A stretch of DNA of 64,000 nucleotides. Origin: Anthoceros angustus. Its lineage: Eukaryota > Streptophyta > Anthocerotopsida > Anthocerotales > Anthocerotaceae. Within the stretch, counting starts at the first letter, position 1. The number at the start of each line of letters is the position of its first letter. The notes beneath the pieces are model-generated. The model did not search any database and was not told the origin of the DNA. It saw only the letters and a list, made by a program, of their open reading frames with translations. Shown one piece after another: positions 33,005 to 44,440 of the stretch. The stretch is from positions 496,001 to 560,000 of the forward strand of contig MU008150.1 of assembly GCA_010909165.1 (NCBI GenBank). The letters are read 5' to 3'. Position numbers and translations under genes: made by a program.

Positions 33005-35101
33005 TTAGTAGAGCTGTGCTGGTAAGCGAGGAGACGGAACTGCTACCAGTGGCTGCTTCTTGCGAACTGTGATACCAGAACTCTCCGACATGTCCAGGTT
33101 CTCTGGAGTCACGCCTTCGGGTAGGTTCCAGTTGAAAGATTGCACCAGTCTTCCCACGGTGTAGTGGACAGTCAAAGCTCCCAAGGTGACGCCCTGCCCA
33201 TGTGCAGCAATGAACCTAAAGTCATCAAGGGAAGCTTTTGCACGACTGCAGCCTAGCCTGCCATATAGACGAGTAAAACAATGGGGGATTTCTATGTCAC
33301 AAGTAACATGATGTACCGGGCAACGACGTCTTCCTGCACCGAAGGGAAGTAGCTGGTAATGTGCGCCTCTGAAATCCACTTCGCTGCATATCAAGAGTTT
33401 GCACGTCGTCACGATGAATGTCTGCAGCAAGAACAGACAAAACTGTCTCTAGACTTGTAGAGCCCAAATACCTGTTGATGAATCTGTCAGGATTGAAATC
33501 CAAGGGCCGGTCCCAAACGTCTGGATTTCTGGCCATTCCCCAGGCATTGACGTACAGCATTGTGTTGGCAGGAATGTCGAAGCCAGCAACCTGGCAAGCC
33601 TCGGAGGCGCAGTGGGGAATAAGCAAAGGCACAGGAGGATGTAAACGGAAAGTCTCCTTCACCACCGCCTGAAGGTAAGGGAGATCAGGGATATCGGCCT
33701 CGGTGACCACCCGATCCCTCCCCACCACAGCATCCATCTCTTGTTGGGCGGTTTTCAGCTGCTCTGGATGTTTCAGCAATTCTGCCATAGCCCACTCAAT
33801 GCTGAGCATGGCGGTGTCTGTCCCGGCGTCGTACATAGTCTAGAGAGCACATGAGCCATATTAGTTGACACTCATGTATGACTTTGTTCCTGAACACGAT
33901 GACAGAAAGCAGCCCAGCTGGATTTCGAGTCCTGGGACCTGCTACTGCTTACATTGAGGATGCCTTTCATCTCGTTGTTTGTCATGGTGCCTGCTCCGTT
34001 CTCTCCCGGCAAACTGAGAAGAACGTCCAGGACATCCCGAGCTGCTTCAGCACCTGGCTCTAAGGTTCGCAGGTACTGCCGGTGCTCAGCTATGACCATT
34101 TCGTAGAAAGCATCCAGTCGTGCATGGGTTGCTTGCATATCACTCTTAGTCCTGATTAGTCCGTCCAAGAAGCCCAGATAGGGGACAAAGTCTTCGAAGA
34201 GGGGAGACAAGGCCAGCCGGAGAACTTCTTTCACCAGAACCTTGAACTCTTCTGCCTGCAGGCACAATCTCCAAGATCGTTTCCAATTTACACAATCTTC
34301 TCTTCTCTTGCTACCTTGTCAACTACGAGAATTAAATGAACATCCTCACACAAACAAACCAACCTGCTCGGGGTTCGAGACGAAGGACTGGTCGGACTCC
34401 CGCTCCGCCTTCGCTCCGTATGCGAAGAATCTCTTGCTGAAAATGGTTAGGGTGCTGACGTTAAACAGAAACAGAGCCACCTTGTCATGGATGTTGATGC
34501 AAGCTTGCTTGCCCGCTTCAGTCCCGCCAACTTCGTCCAAAATTGATCTCACCATGCCAGCAACTTCCTCCTTTCTCACAACCTGCGACTGCTGCACTCG
34601 CCTGGGGCTGAGGATATGCGTGGACAAAATCGACAGCAGACGCTTCGTGTGTTTGTTGTAGGGGCTGAGTGCCACAGTGTTTTCCTGGAAGACAAGGTAC
34701 TTAGAAGCACCAGAGACGGGCCGTGAAGAAAAGATGGCGTCCCGCTCCTTGAGAAACTCCCGTGCCATGTCGGGGGAATCGATGACCACGGCCAGCCGCG
34801 ACCCCATTCTGAAGCTCACCAGAGGGCCGTACTGCCTGCAGAGATCGAACAGGACCTGGTGAGGCAGCTTGTGGGGATTGGCGAAAATGGGCACCAGGCT
34901 TCCCAGCACAGGCCATCCTCGAGGCCCAGGAGGGAGCCTGGGTTTCCTGCTCACCGACTTCCACAGAATGGTACACAGAATTGCAGCCCCTGCCAATCCT
35001 GCCAACACGAGCTGCCATGTCGCATTGCTGGAGCTCCAAGAGGAAGTGGCTACGGGTCTGAAAAGAAAACGGAGGTGCCCATCTGCACGGAAGCCCGCCA
35101 T
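33005..35101 (-). CDS. cytochrome P450, CYP71 clan
   Basis: Five exons: 35101-34364, 34255-33953, 33839-33472, 33383-33317, 33193-33005, joined by GT-AG introns of 108, 113, 88 and 123 bp with matching phases, give 554 residues. The start is the ATG at 35101; an upstream GTG-started extension is not needed. The N-terminus has an anchor helix (WQLVLAGLAGAAILCTIL) and the hinge PPGPRGWPVLGS. I-helix is AGTDTA, K-helix ETFRLHP, PERF region FNPDRF, and the haem loop PFGAGRRRCPG with its Cys is split between exons 4 and 5. The end LAVPSPRLPAQLY-like tail is typical of this clan. It is a membrane-bound ER monooxygenase acting with P450 reductase. The substrate cannot be told. No lesion is seen; the 'AGTDTA' I-helix lacks the usual final Ser/Thr. 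No operon-like context. Confidence 0.9.
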
Positions 35102-35274
35102 GGGGCCGGCCCGGCTCCCGACAGACACTAGGACCGTTTCCACTTCTCCGGGACCGACCCTTGGATTTCTATTTCCTTCCTGGCTTATCTGTTAAATTAA
35201 GTAGTGTCAACTCTCCGAATTAGGAGAAACACAACAAATTCCAAGACCTCTCTATTCCGACAACCAAGGCGCTA

Positions 35275-35440
35275 TTTCACTCATCTACAATCCCAAGTTC
35301 CATGCGCGCACCAAGCATATCAAAGTATAATTTCACTTTATCGGAAAGGTGGTCAAGGACAGTAAATTCGATATCTTATATTGGCTGACGGAGTAGATGA
35401 CAGCCGATATCCTTACCAGTTCAGTTAAACACCAACAACA
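35275..35440 (+). pseudogene. copia RNase H fragment (fourth copia copy)
   Basis: About 55 codons read IYNPKFHARTKHIKV, then KFDILYWLTE and MTADILTSSVK with one stop. This is the end of a copia polyprotein of a different subfamily (KFDILYWPTE..TADILTK type). No LTR is recognised next to it, apart from a repeated GTTCAGTTCAGTTAAACA at about 35410 and 35458. Confidence 0.7.
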
Positions 35441-35459
35441 TTGCGCATCCATGGCGGTT

Positions 35460-37048
35460 CAGTTCAGTTCAGTTAAACAGCGTTTCGCCTCACGCTATTT
35501 TACATAACATTTCACGCTCACATTAATCTATATCCTGAACATTCACATTATTATCCAAGCAAGCTGGAGACATGCTCTATTTGAACAGTGTCAGTGCGAG
35601 GTTCTGTTCGCGCTAGGCCATAGTGCACCATGGCCGTGCGTGAGGGGCCACGAACCCATGATAGGAATCTTGCCAGATATAGCGACACGATGGCCTCAAT
35701 ATTGCCGTGAACCAAATCGAGTTGGCCGGGTTTCTTTTTTTCCATAGTTCGGATGTTCCACAGGAGACGTTGTCATGAAGGCCACTATGTGCCACTGTAA
35801 TTCGTGGAGAATCTTCTCGGCACCAAAATTTCAATTTCCCGCTCATCACGAAACTCGTTCTATGTTACTACAAACCAAGGAATGTTTCGGAGATGACATT
35901 GTATGTATTGGCAACCTTGTTTAGGGTGTACCAGGCTTCCTTGCACGAGTTCACATTACGTGAGACAACCTAGTTAACCAAAGAAGAAAGGAAACTAGCT
36001 GCTGCTCAACATACGAAGGAGTAGTACCTTATACTAAAGCTATAGTTCGTGAAAGTGTGTTGAAGAGAATACATGCAATTCTTGTGAAACTAGTACTTGT
36101 GCTAGTCATAAATCTTGATCTCTCTAAGGAGGAGCTGAAAAGGGAGAGGGAACATGAGACATCACACATCAAAATCGTAGCATTTAACAAAGAAACATAA
36201 CGTCCACGAAAGGTTGCAGGCCAGCATGGAAGTTGTACGCAAAATTATTTAAATATATTGGGCGAATAAGCTCTCGCACATCTGGTTGAAGTAGTGAATG
36301 CCATAAGGGAAGCACTATATCATAAGATGTTGACAAGTGGTGCGAAGATTAGAACCAAAGAACTTCAAGCACGTGTAGCACGACGAGAATCGATTGGCTT
36401 TCCTAGTAGTTGATTATGGCTCATCTTCACCCATAAAAAGAAAGCAAGTACAGGGGATGAACTCAACAACACCCTTTGACTACTCTATCCAAGAGTACTA
36501 CGGCGGGATTCGCTATCAACCCTGTCACGCAAGGAGTCGAAGAGCTGAAGGAAAAGTTGGTGAAAGGAAGCAAAAGCTCGCCAAAACCTGAAGATATAAC
36601 AACGTTTGGGTAGAAAGGGGTTTCTCCGATAATAAGGGGATTTGGCTAAAATCCCGTCTTTTCTTAGGCAAAAACGCCGCGGCGGGATGTTTTCCTGGTT
36701 TTTAGCATGTACACTCGGCTTGGAATAGAGTGATCAATTCTAGGGTGCCCCATTCTGCATGTTTTGACCGCTAGCGTATCTCCATGCACACGTAAATGAG
36801 CCATTTAAGAAGGTGTAAATGCAATGAAATATCTGTTTTGATAGGTTTTTCAGCATGTCTCCATGTCATCCAAAACGTGGGGTTTGCTCGGCCGGCTTGC
36901 CTCGGATATGAGTGCGCACTCACGTTCCTCATCTGAGACAATTATATATTGGTCGCTGTCCAGAGAATGATTAACATATGATATTCTTGGACAGATGAAG
37001 TTTGCAAATCAACTGCAATGCAAAACCGCTATTTTTCAAATATAGGTG
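35460..37048. other. no supported gene
   Basis: AT-rich DNA with isolated short open frames. No splice chain, repeat array or known motif was found. Confidence 0.45.
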
Positions 37049-38889
37049 CTACTCCTTGGTGGTGTGAGAATCATCTCTTCCATCTACCTTAGGGATCGCA
37101 ATTATAGAGGACAAACGGCCATTCTGCCGTTTTTTTCCGTCTAGTCCGTCGGATGCCTGGTTGGGGGCTCTCTTCAAACATGCCTTCAAAAACCCCGATT
37201 GGGTTAGGATCTCCAATACCTCGTCCACGTGTCTGTCTCGCAATTGGTCCAGAACTAATGCTTTGGCCGACATGGACTCGCGGATCATCCTCAACTCGAA
37301 CATGGTCTTAGGTTTTAATATCATTGACCATGACATCATTCTGAAACGTTTCTCCTTGCGCCTCAAGGTGGTGGGTTGGGCCCTTATCGTTATTCCCAGC
37401 TTCCGCACTTTGCATATGGTGGAGTTTAAATAGCTTGGTCTTTATGAGCTCTTGGGTTCTCACATAAAGCGTGCTCTCTCGCGTCAAGGCAAATCCAAAT
37501 GAAAGAATAAAGGTCTTCGCCAGCACAAGGCGATCGAGATGCTTTGAACGCTTCCTCCTTTGACGTAGAGCATTCTTGTCCACACAGTTGGGTGGCAAAA
37601 TCTCTTCGGGTATATAACCGCCTTCAAATGCATTGCTATTCTCCGTTACCCACCATTGCACAACAAGGTACGGTTCGTCACAACTGAAATCTAGGTTCTC
37701 CACCTCTGCAACCCAAAAAGGCCTATTTTGGTCATCCGCCTGACATGCAACGGTAATCATATGGCCACGCTAGATCTCAGCCACATCTCCATCTAACCTT
37801 GCTTTTTCCCTTGCCCTTGCTCCCTTCGGAATATAATTACCAAGGTACATCTGCCTGGGCCCTACGTTCTTTGATATTGGAGCCGGGAGAAGCAGAACAT
37901 CTGGCACAAGGATGGTATCGCTATTTCGCTCAGCCTCTACCCGATTGTACCATTGCCATGGTATCTCTAGCTTATGGTCGACTCCACTAGAGATCTTCGC
38001 ACAAATCAGAGCTTGTGACTCCCAAAAGCCGTTCCACCATACCTTATCGGCACTGGTAAGGTACTTCTGCATCGGCTCTTCGAGTGCCTTCCTGATGCCC
38101 TCCAATGATCTATGAGGGTTGGGATCTTGAGCTTTCCCATGTACTTACAGTGCACACAGAGATGCCCCACAGATGGGGGTTTCTGGGATGAGGCGAATAA
38201 ACTCAAGTCCCTCATCGGGTTCCCAGTGAGGCGTGGTTGATAAGTATTTGCCTCGAAGCACTACAACCATTGCCCCGCCTGCGCGTTCTCTCTCGTGATT
38301 TTAAATTGATGTTGATAACTGTGCTTGTTCAAACGTCCAACTGCAACATCCCGTGCCCCCCTTTCACCCATCCCAGAAGGCCATACATACCTACGGAAAT
38401 CGGCAACCCTGGTAATCACTTTCACTTCTGGATTTTGGGTTACGCTTGTTCAATAAGCGTCATCAGAGTTGGTAGCGACATCACCTTCTTATGCCTGAGA
38501 CTTTTTGAGAAACAAGAGAACATTTGATCCACTAAATCTTGGGTGTGCCCTACAAGAAGGAATCCAACTTTAACCTTCTCGAATACCCGCTTCGTCACCA
38601 GCATACTCAGATATGCAAACAACAGCATATTCTTGTTCCCCCGCGCGGTGTTGTCCAATTGAAGGTAAAAGGTCATTGGCAAGACACTGTCATAGTTGAG
38701 TATAATATCTTGAATAATATATATCGTCAGGTTGGCATCATTGCGGATGCTCGGATAGTTGACATACACCTTCGTCTTCATAATATTATTGTATACCAAA
38801 CAACCAACAACATGAACACAAATTAACCCATCGGCGAAATCTTTTGGAGGCCCTATGAAGTGCGGGAGCTCTGTCTTGCTCTGGTCCAT
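37049..38889 (-). pseudogene. DUF7869-like transposon protein remnant
   Basis: Minus-strand frame 38889-38440 carries PMTFYLQLDNTARGNKNM and VGFLLVGHTQDLVDQMFS, close to the (Q)LDNxxxxNKN...FLxVGHTHxxxDxxF signature of DUF7869 proteins, which sit in DNA transposons and are probably RNase H-fold transposase parts. Continuation is seen in changed frames: 38215-38006 (LCVHCKYMGKLKIP), 38105-37770 (QKYLTSADKVWWNGFWES), 37760-37308 (RPFWVAEVENLDF, VVQWWV), in an order consistent with one protein. The second His of VGHTH is Gln here. Three or more frame changes and a missing N-terminal half make it a pseudogene. Confidence 0.6.
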
Positions 38890-39059
38890 TCCATCTATGG
38901 CAATTCCAATATATCGGCTGGGTTGTCTCGCGCACTTTAGCCGATGCTTCGCTAGCTTCAGTCGCTCTTGTTTAATTGAACTCTATGCGACCGCAGTTCT
39001 CTCTCCAAACGTTCTGCCAAAGATCCATGACGATGTGAGATTCTGAATTTGCAGAGGGA

Positions 39060-39350
39060 GAGTATAAGTACCTGCGCGCCCTTGTGCGCGCACTTGTGCT
39101 CGCATCAGCCCAGTGCGCGGACTAGGGCCCGCACTGGGTCAGTTCACGCACAAGTGCGTGCACTTGCGCGCACACTTGCTCAGCGCGCGCACCAGTGCTC
39201 ACACCGGGTAAGTGCGCGCACTTGCCCGATGCCCGCACCGGTTCGCGCACTTACACACGAACCTATGCGCGCACAAGTTCGCGCATTAGTGCTCGCATCG
39301 AGCACGTGCGCGCACCCAGTGCGCGCCCAAGTCTGCGCACTTGTGCGCGC
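39060..39350. repeat. alternating GTGCGCGCAC low-complexity tract
   Basis: Roughly 290 bp consist of variations on CGCACTTGTGCGCGC, AGTGCGCGCAC and CACTGGGT, giving many overlapping small palindromes and alternating purine/pyrimidine runs. The plus-strand open frame across it (39049-39453, Ala/Arg/Thr/His/Cys-rich) is a composition artefact. Confidence 0.75.
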
Positions 39351-39359
39351 ATATTATAG

Positions 39360-41009
39360 TGTATTCTTGGGATATTTCCAGCATATGGTGATGCCAATAG
39401 GATATCTTAGGAATATGCCGATGCCAAGGGCTAGTATATATAGACGATCATAGCATATTTGATTTGTTTGCTTGGTTATTTGTTGAGGAAGTGCTTATAT
39501 AAATGCAAGTGCTTACCTCATGCAACAAGCGATGGAACTTCCGGCCCTTTTGAGGAACCCTGGGACACTTGGGAGCTAGTCACTCCTAGGACTTCGGGGA
39601 GTCCCGAGTTGCGCACCGATGGGCGCGCACCTTGGGACTCCTCCCGGCGCCCCTAAGACCACCAGGACTCTTGACGCACTTGGGAGTTAATTCCTCGAGA
39701 AGACCCAACCAACTCAAATCGAGTCTCGAGGTATAGTTTTGACAACCTATATGAGGAATTTTAAATGAAAAAAATTAAGATTTTTGGGTCTTCTTGGGCG
39801 GAATTGTGCGCTGAAATTTCCAGCGTAATTTTTGAAAAAAAAATTAAGTGGACAATGTTACATTAAAATGAGCAAAACGAGAGTCCATTATTGGGAACGG
39901 TGATACCACAACGGCCCAGTCGGCTACCCCTATTAGTCAACCGTGCACACACACCTTTCTTCCCCTTTCATCGAATACTCGAGTATTGCGTGCATGCGCT
40001 GGGGTTTTGTTAGTCGCGAGTACCAAATACTCAGCCATTAGGCACTTGAGCGTTCTTACAATCTCACGCATCCATGGCCACTATTGTAACTATCTTGTAT
40101 ATTGGTCGTGCAAATGGTGCGTATCTTAGTATCCCGAGTCCCCATTTTGGAAATGGGAGAAACCATACCACATGAAGAAAGCCCCATTGCTTACGACTCT
40201 TGCTACGTGTTGGTCGACATTGATTCCTTGGCTGCAGGTGGCCACGAGTAGTGCACCGTTTGGGGGCCTCCTTTGCATGTGAATCCCCGGCCTCGCATGC
40301 GCACACAATTGCACCTTTTGTCAGATGAATTCCGCTAGTAGCGCTTACATACCACTCCATGGTGGCATAGGTGCTTGGTATTTTTTTGCGAGGAAAACGC
40401 TCTACATTATAAGGGATTGCTATTAGATATTACAATAATACAATTGGAGACTCCGTTTCCCTAGGATCTGGATAGGACCATTCTGAGAGAAGGTTGTCAT
40501 CAACACCATGCTCCAACGTATCTTGTGCGATGCAAAATAGCTTGGCCTTGAACTTAAGCAAATGACATAGCAAACATCAAATTGAACTTATCTGGTTGAT
40601 GGCGACATGAGTCCATGATGTTCCACATATATCAGGCATTGACAAATTGAAAAAGGAGGATGGTAAAGGGCAAAAATAGCTTATGTCGTACAAGGGACAT
40701 CGCTTGTCTTGTCGCCTGAATAAGAAAGAAGCCATCCACAAGAGAAATGCCAAAAGGGGGAGCCAGCACGCTCAACAGCTGGAGGAAGCGCACCATAGCC
40801 CACTTTTGCAGCCCCTGCAATGCCAAATCCCAGTGGCATGCCTCCACCTACTTTGCCGCTAAATGGGCCACAATACAAAATTGCCTCAACTAGCGTTAGA
40901 GCTCTGAAATGTGGCAACTCAGCAAACTCAACAGAATTTCATCAATTCCACCCAACAGGCCCCGCAAGTAGTCTCAATGCTAACACCCTTCAAAAAACAC
41001 ACTTCCTGC
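39360..41009. other. no supported gene
   Basis: A proline-rich plus-strand stretch (40820-41020, PSGMPPPTLPLNGP) might be an exon remnant, but no partner exon was found. A segment near 40377-40450 (TTTTGCGAGGAAAA, CTACATTATAA) is similar to 41435-41500 within the tandem duplication, so the repeat family extends here. Confidence 0.35.
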
Positions 41010-41497
41010 AACAAGAAGCCTAGAAAGAAGGCGATGAGAAACCAACCCTGTGTCCACCACAAAGCAATCCCCAGAGACTGCAATTGGTGGAGCCGGTTAG
41101 CCTGCATTGGTGCTTAGTGGCTCACGATGCTCATTCAGCATTAGATTGAGCAAACAGAATCGGTCAAAACCCCATTGTTGTCGAGCGTTGGTACCGCAAG
41201 CTTTGTCGCTTTTAAAGAGAATTTGGTGTATTCTTCAAACCCGGATTTTCCTCTCATGCTTCAAATAATATTTGTCAAAGGTTAAGGACATATTTCTCCT
41301 TGGAGCATAGTACGTTCATCATAGCTCAAAGGTATAAGTACGGTCCCCCATCCTAAAAGTAAACGCAAAGTTTCTTGTTTGCAACGTTCCAAGCTTGAGA
41401 GACAACTGCTCCATGGTCACATGGATGCCTGGTATTGTTTTGCGAGGAAAAATGGTCTACATTATAAAGAACTACAATATGGTATTACAATGGTACA

Positions 41498-41510
41498 CAC
41501 TACTAGAAAA
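41498..41510 (+). other. CACTA-type terminal word CACTACTAGAAAA, copy 1
   Basis: CACTACTAGAAAA is the usual outer end of plant CACTA (En/Spm) DNA transposons. The matching inverted end (TTTTCTAGTAGTG) was not found, so this may be a broken end or chance. The region downstream is AT-rich and not coding. Confidence 0.35.
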
Positions 41511-41955
41511 GGTGAGTTAAATATTGATATTGTATTGCTCCAAGGTGTAACATCATTTGCTTTTGGTGGGGCACGTGGTGTTGCACTCGTGTTACAATTG
41601 TGTGACATGAGTGTAACATAGGGCCAGGGTAGGCATGGTGCCATTGCGTTAGATAGTGTTCCTGGCCCGGCGGCACACTGGAATACACACGTGCGGGAAG
41701 GGCACTCTTTATGGGAAAAAGGTATGCACTGCGGTAGTCAATGAAGTCCCCTTCGACAACATCCCCTCAAGTCTACCTTTGTCTTTCCAACTCGGGAATA
41801 GCCCAGCTTTGAAGGATGTCTGGCACACACCTTTGCCTCTCGTCATCTAACGATGGTTTTGAAGCTTGAAGTTTGAGGTCTGCCACATAGCAGGCCGACG
41901 CCAGCGTCCTTGCAACACCCATGACTTCGTACTCATCTTGTTTGAATATCCGAGT

Positions 41956-42240
41956 TTAGGGTTTAGGGTTCTAGAGTTTTAGGGTTCAGGGGTTTAGGGT
42001 TTTAGGGTTCTAGTGTTTAGCGTTTAGGGTTTTAGGGTTTTAGGGTTTTAGAGTTTTTGGGTTTTTGGATTTAGGGTTTAGGGTTTTGGGTTTGGGGTTT
42101 GGGGTTTGGGGTTTGGGGTTTGGGGTTTGGGGTTTGGGGTTTGGGGTTTGGGGTTTGGGGTTTGGGGTTTGGGGCTTGGGGCTTGGGGCAGGGGTTTGGG
42201 GCTTAGGGTTTAGGGTTTAGGGTTTAGGTTTTAGGGTTTA
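41956..42240 (+). repeat. interstitial telomere-like tract, unit 1
   Basis: Plant telomere repeats TTTAGGG with degenerate spacers at both ends flank a homogeneous core of TTTGGGG (about fourteen units, 42080-42175), plus GGGGCTT variants. All are in the same orientation. Confidence 0.95.
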
Positions 42241-43766
42241 GGTGCTACAAAGGGACCAGAAATATTCGTTGACACCTTTTTTTCACACTCACACTTTTGT
42301 TGGTTTACTTGTGTTGAGTGTCTTGGTTCTCTTGCATGTTTTGCTGCCTCCACCTTGGGCAATGGATCCAGTCTCATAGTTTATGTTCAACCCCAATGTG
42401 CCTCATCAATTCTTGGTGGCAAGACTAGCTATATGGGACACTCGACCATTTTCACAATCTGCCGCAAGATAGTCGCCATAGTGGCCATCGATGTGTGGGA
42501 GTATGAGAACCCTCAGTGCTAAATGGTCGAGTATTGGGTACTCACAATTGAGAACCCTATCTTGCGCAATACCGATTATTTGGCGGACGGGGAAGAAAGG
42601 TGCATGTACGGGCGCACAATTGAATGCACCCTCCAGGAGGGGGATGCACACAAGTCAGCTGAGATAAGAACTCCACAGTTAAGTAGCCTGCAGGTGGATC
42701 TGTACCAGGATAAGGTGCCATCCCCTTAGTGGTTTGAAAGATTTGTAGATTGTCGCACTATGTGGGCGCACCGGCCTCCCTTGTGCGAGGTCTACGATGT
42801 GAGATTTTCTACTTGATAATGATAATGATAGGTGTAGCCGACGATACGTTGTAGTTAAACCGTTCCCAGCAGTGACTGGTGGACTCTCGTTTGCTCATTT
42901 TAATGTAACGCGTTGCCCAATTAGAACTCTTGTGTCCCCGGCAGCCATAATTTTATGGATAAACTACTCCTCTGTTTTCAAAAACCTCAAAGCCAACATT
43001 TTTAGTTTTAAAAGGGTTGTTGCTTTTGGCCCATCTCCAAAAGTGGAGTGTGTCACTACTCCTAAGAAGACCTTTTAAGGGGACCAAATGTGTAACCATG
43101 CTTGTCAGATCAACCTACTTGCGCGATGAAGAATTTGGAAAGCATAACGTGTAAAAGTTTTGTGCTTGTGGATATTCGATATCATTAATAGAAATATCCA
43201 TTATCAATTGTACTTATAAGATTGCTGGCTTTTGGGCTTCCTTGAATCCGAATTGGAGCGGTGTTGGCCAATGTTTCTTGATGAAAAGGACAAGGTTCCC
43301 AACAAGAAGCCTAGAAAGAAGGCGATGAGAAACCAACCCCGTAGTCCACCACAAAGCAATCCCCTTGACCGCAATTGGTGGAGTTGCTACCCGCATTGGT
43401 GCTTAGTGGCTCACGATGCTCATTCAAAGACAGATTGACAAATGGTAATCAACAAAACCCCATTGTTGTCGAGCGTTGGTACCGCAAGCTTTGTCGCTTT
43501 TAAAGAGAATTTGGTGTATTCTTCAAACGGATTTTCCTCTCATGCTTCAAATAATATTTGTCAAAGGTTAAGGACATATTTCTCCTTGGAGCAGGCACGT
43601 CATTAGCTCAAAGGTATAAGTACGGTCCCCCATCCTAACCTCAAGTTTCTTGTTGCAACCTCCAAGCTTGAGAGACAATCGCCCATGGTCACATGGATGC
43701 AGTATTGTTTTATGAGGAAAATGGTCTACATTATAAAGAACTACAATATGGTATTACAATGGTACA

Positions 43767-43779
43767 CACTACTAGAAAA
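43767..43779 (+). other. CACTA-type terminal word, copy 2
   Basis: The duplicate of 41498-41510 in unit 2 of the tandem duplication, with identical flanks over at least 200 bp. Confidence 0.35.
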
Positions 43780-44221
43780 GGTGAGTTAAATATTGATATT
43801 GTATTGCTCCAAGGTGTAACATCATTTGCTTTTGGTGGGGCACGTGGTGTTGCACTCGTGTTACAATTGTGTGACATGAGTGTAACATAGGGCCAGGGTA
43901 GGCATGGTGCCATTGCGTTAGATAGTGTTCCTGGCCCGGCGGCACACTGGAATACACACGTGCGGGAAGGGCACTCTTTATGGGAAAAAGGTATCATGGT
44001 AGTCAATGAAGTCCCTTCGACAACATCCCCTCAAGTCTACCTTTGTCTTTCCAACTCGGGAATAGCCCAGCTTTGAAGGATGTCTGGCACACACCTTTGC
44101 CTCTCGTCATCTAACGATGGTTTTGAAGCTTGGAAGTTTGAGGCTGCCACATAGCAGAATAGGCACTTGACGTCCCTTGCAACACCCATGACTTCGTACT
44201 CATCTTGTTTGAATATCCGAG

Positions 44222-44440
44222 TTTTAGGGTTTTAGGGTTTAGGGTTTGGGGTTTGGGGCTTAGGGTTTAGGTTTTAGGGTTTTAGGGTTTAGGGTTTAGG
44301 TTTTAGGGTTTAGGGTTTAGGGTTTGGGGTTTGGGGTTTGGGGTTTGGGGTTTGGGGTTTGGGGTTTGGGGTTGGGGTTTGGGGTTTGGGGTTTGGGGCT
44401 TAGGGTTTAGGTTTTAGGGTTTAGGGTTTAGGTGCTACAA
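44222..44440 (+). repeat. interstitial telomere-like tract, unit 2
   Basis: Same structure as 41956-42240: TTTAGGG repeats at the edges and a TTTGGGG core (44322-44395). The core is shorter and the TTTAGGG/TTTTAGGG part is arranged differently, so the tract has evolved in length since the duplication. Confidence 0.95.

Noticed and set aside
33297-33430. Frame shift in the P450 near the haem loop
   Set aside because: Explained by two short GT-AG introns around a 67-bp exon that restore the conserved sequence exactly.
39049-39453. Open frame of 134 codons over the GTGCGCGCAC tract
   Set aside because: Repetitive Ala/Arg/Thr/His/Cys composition follows the low-complexity DNA; not a protein signal.
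41379-41621. Open frame preserved exactly in both duplicated units (also 43693-43890)
   Set aside because: Identity is explained by the recent duplication; AT-rich, no motif, and the antisense strand is equally open.
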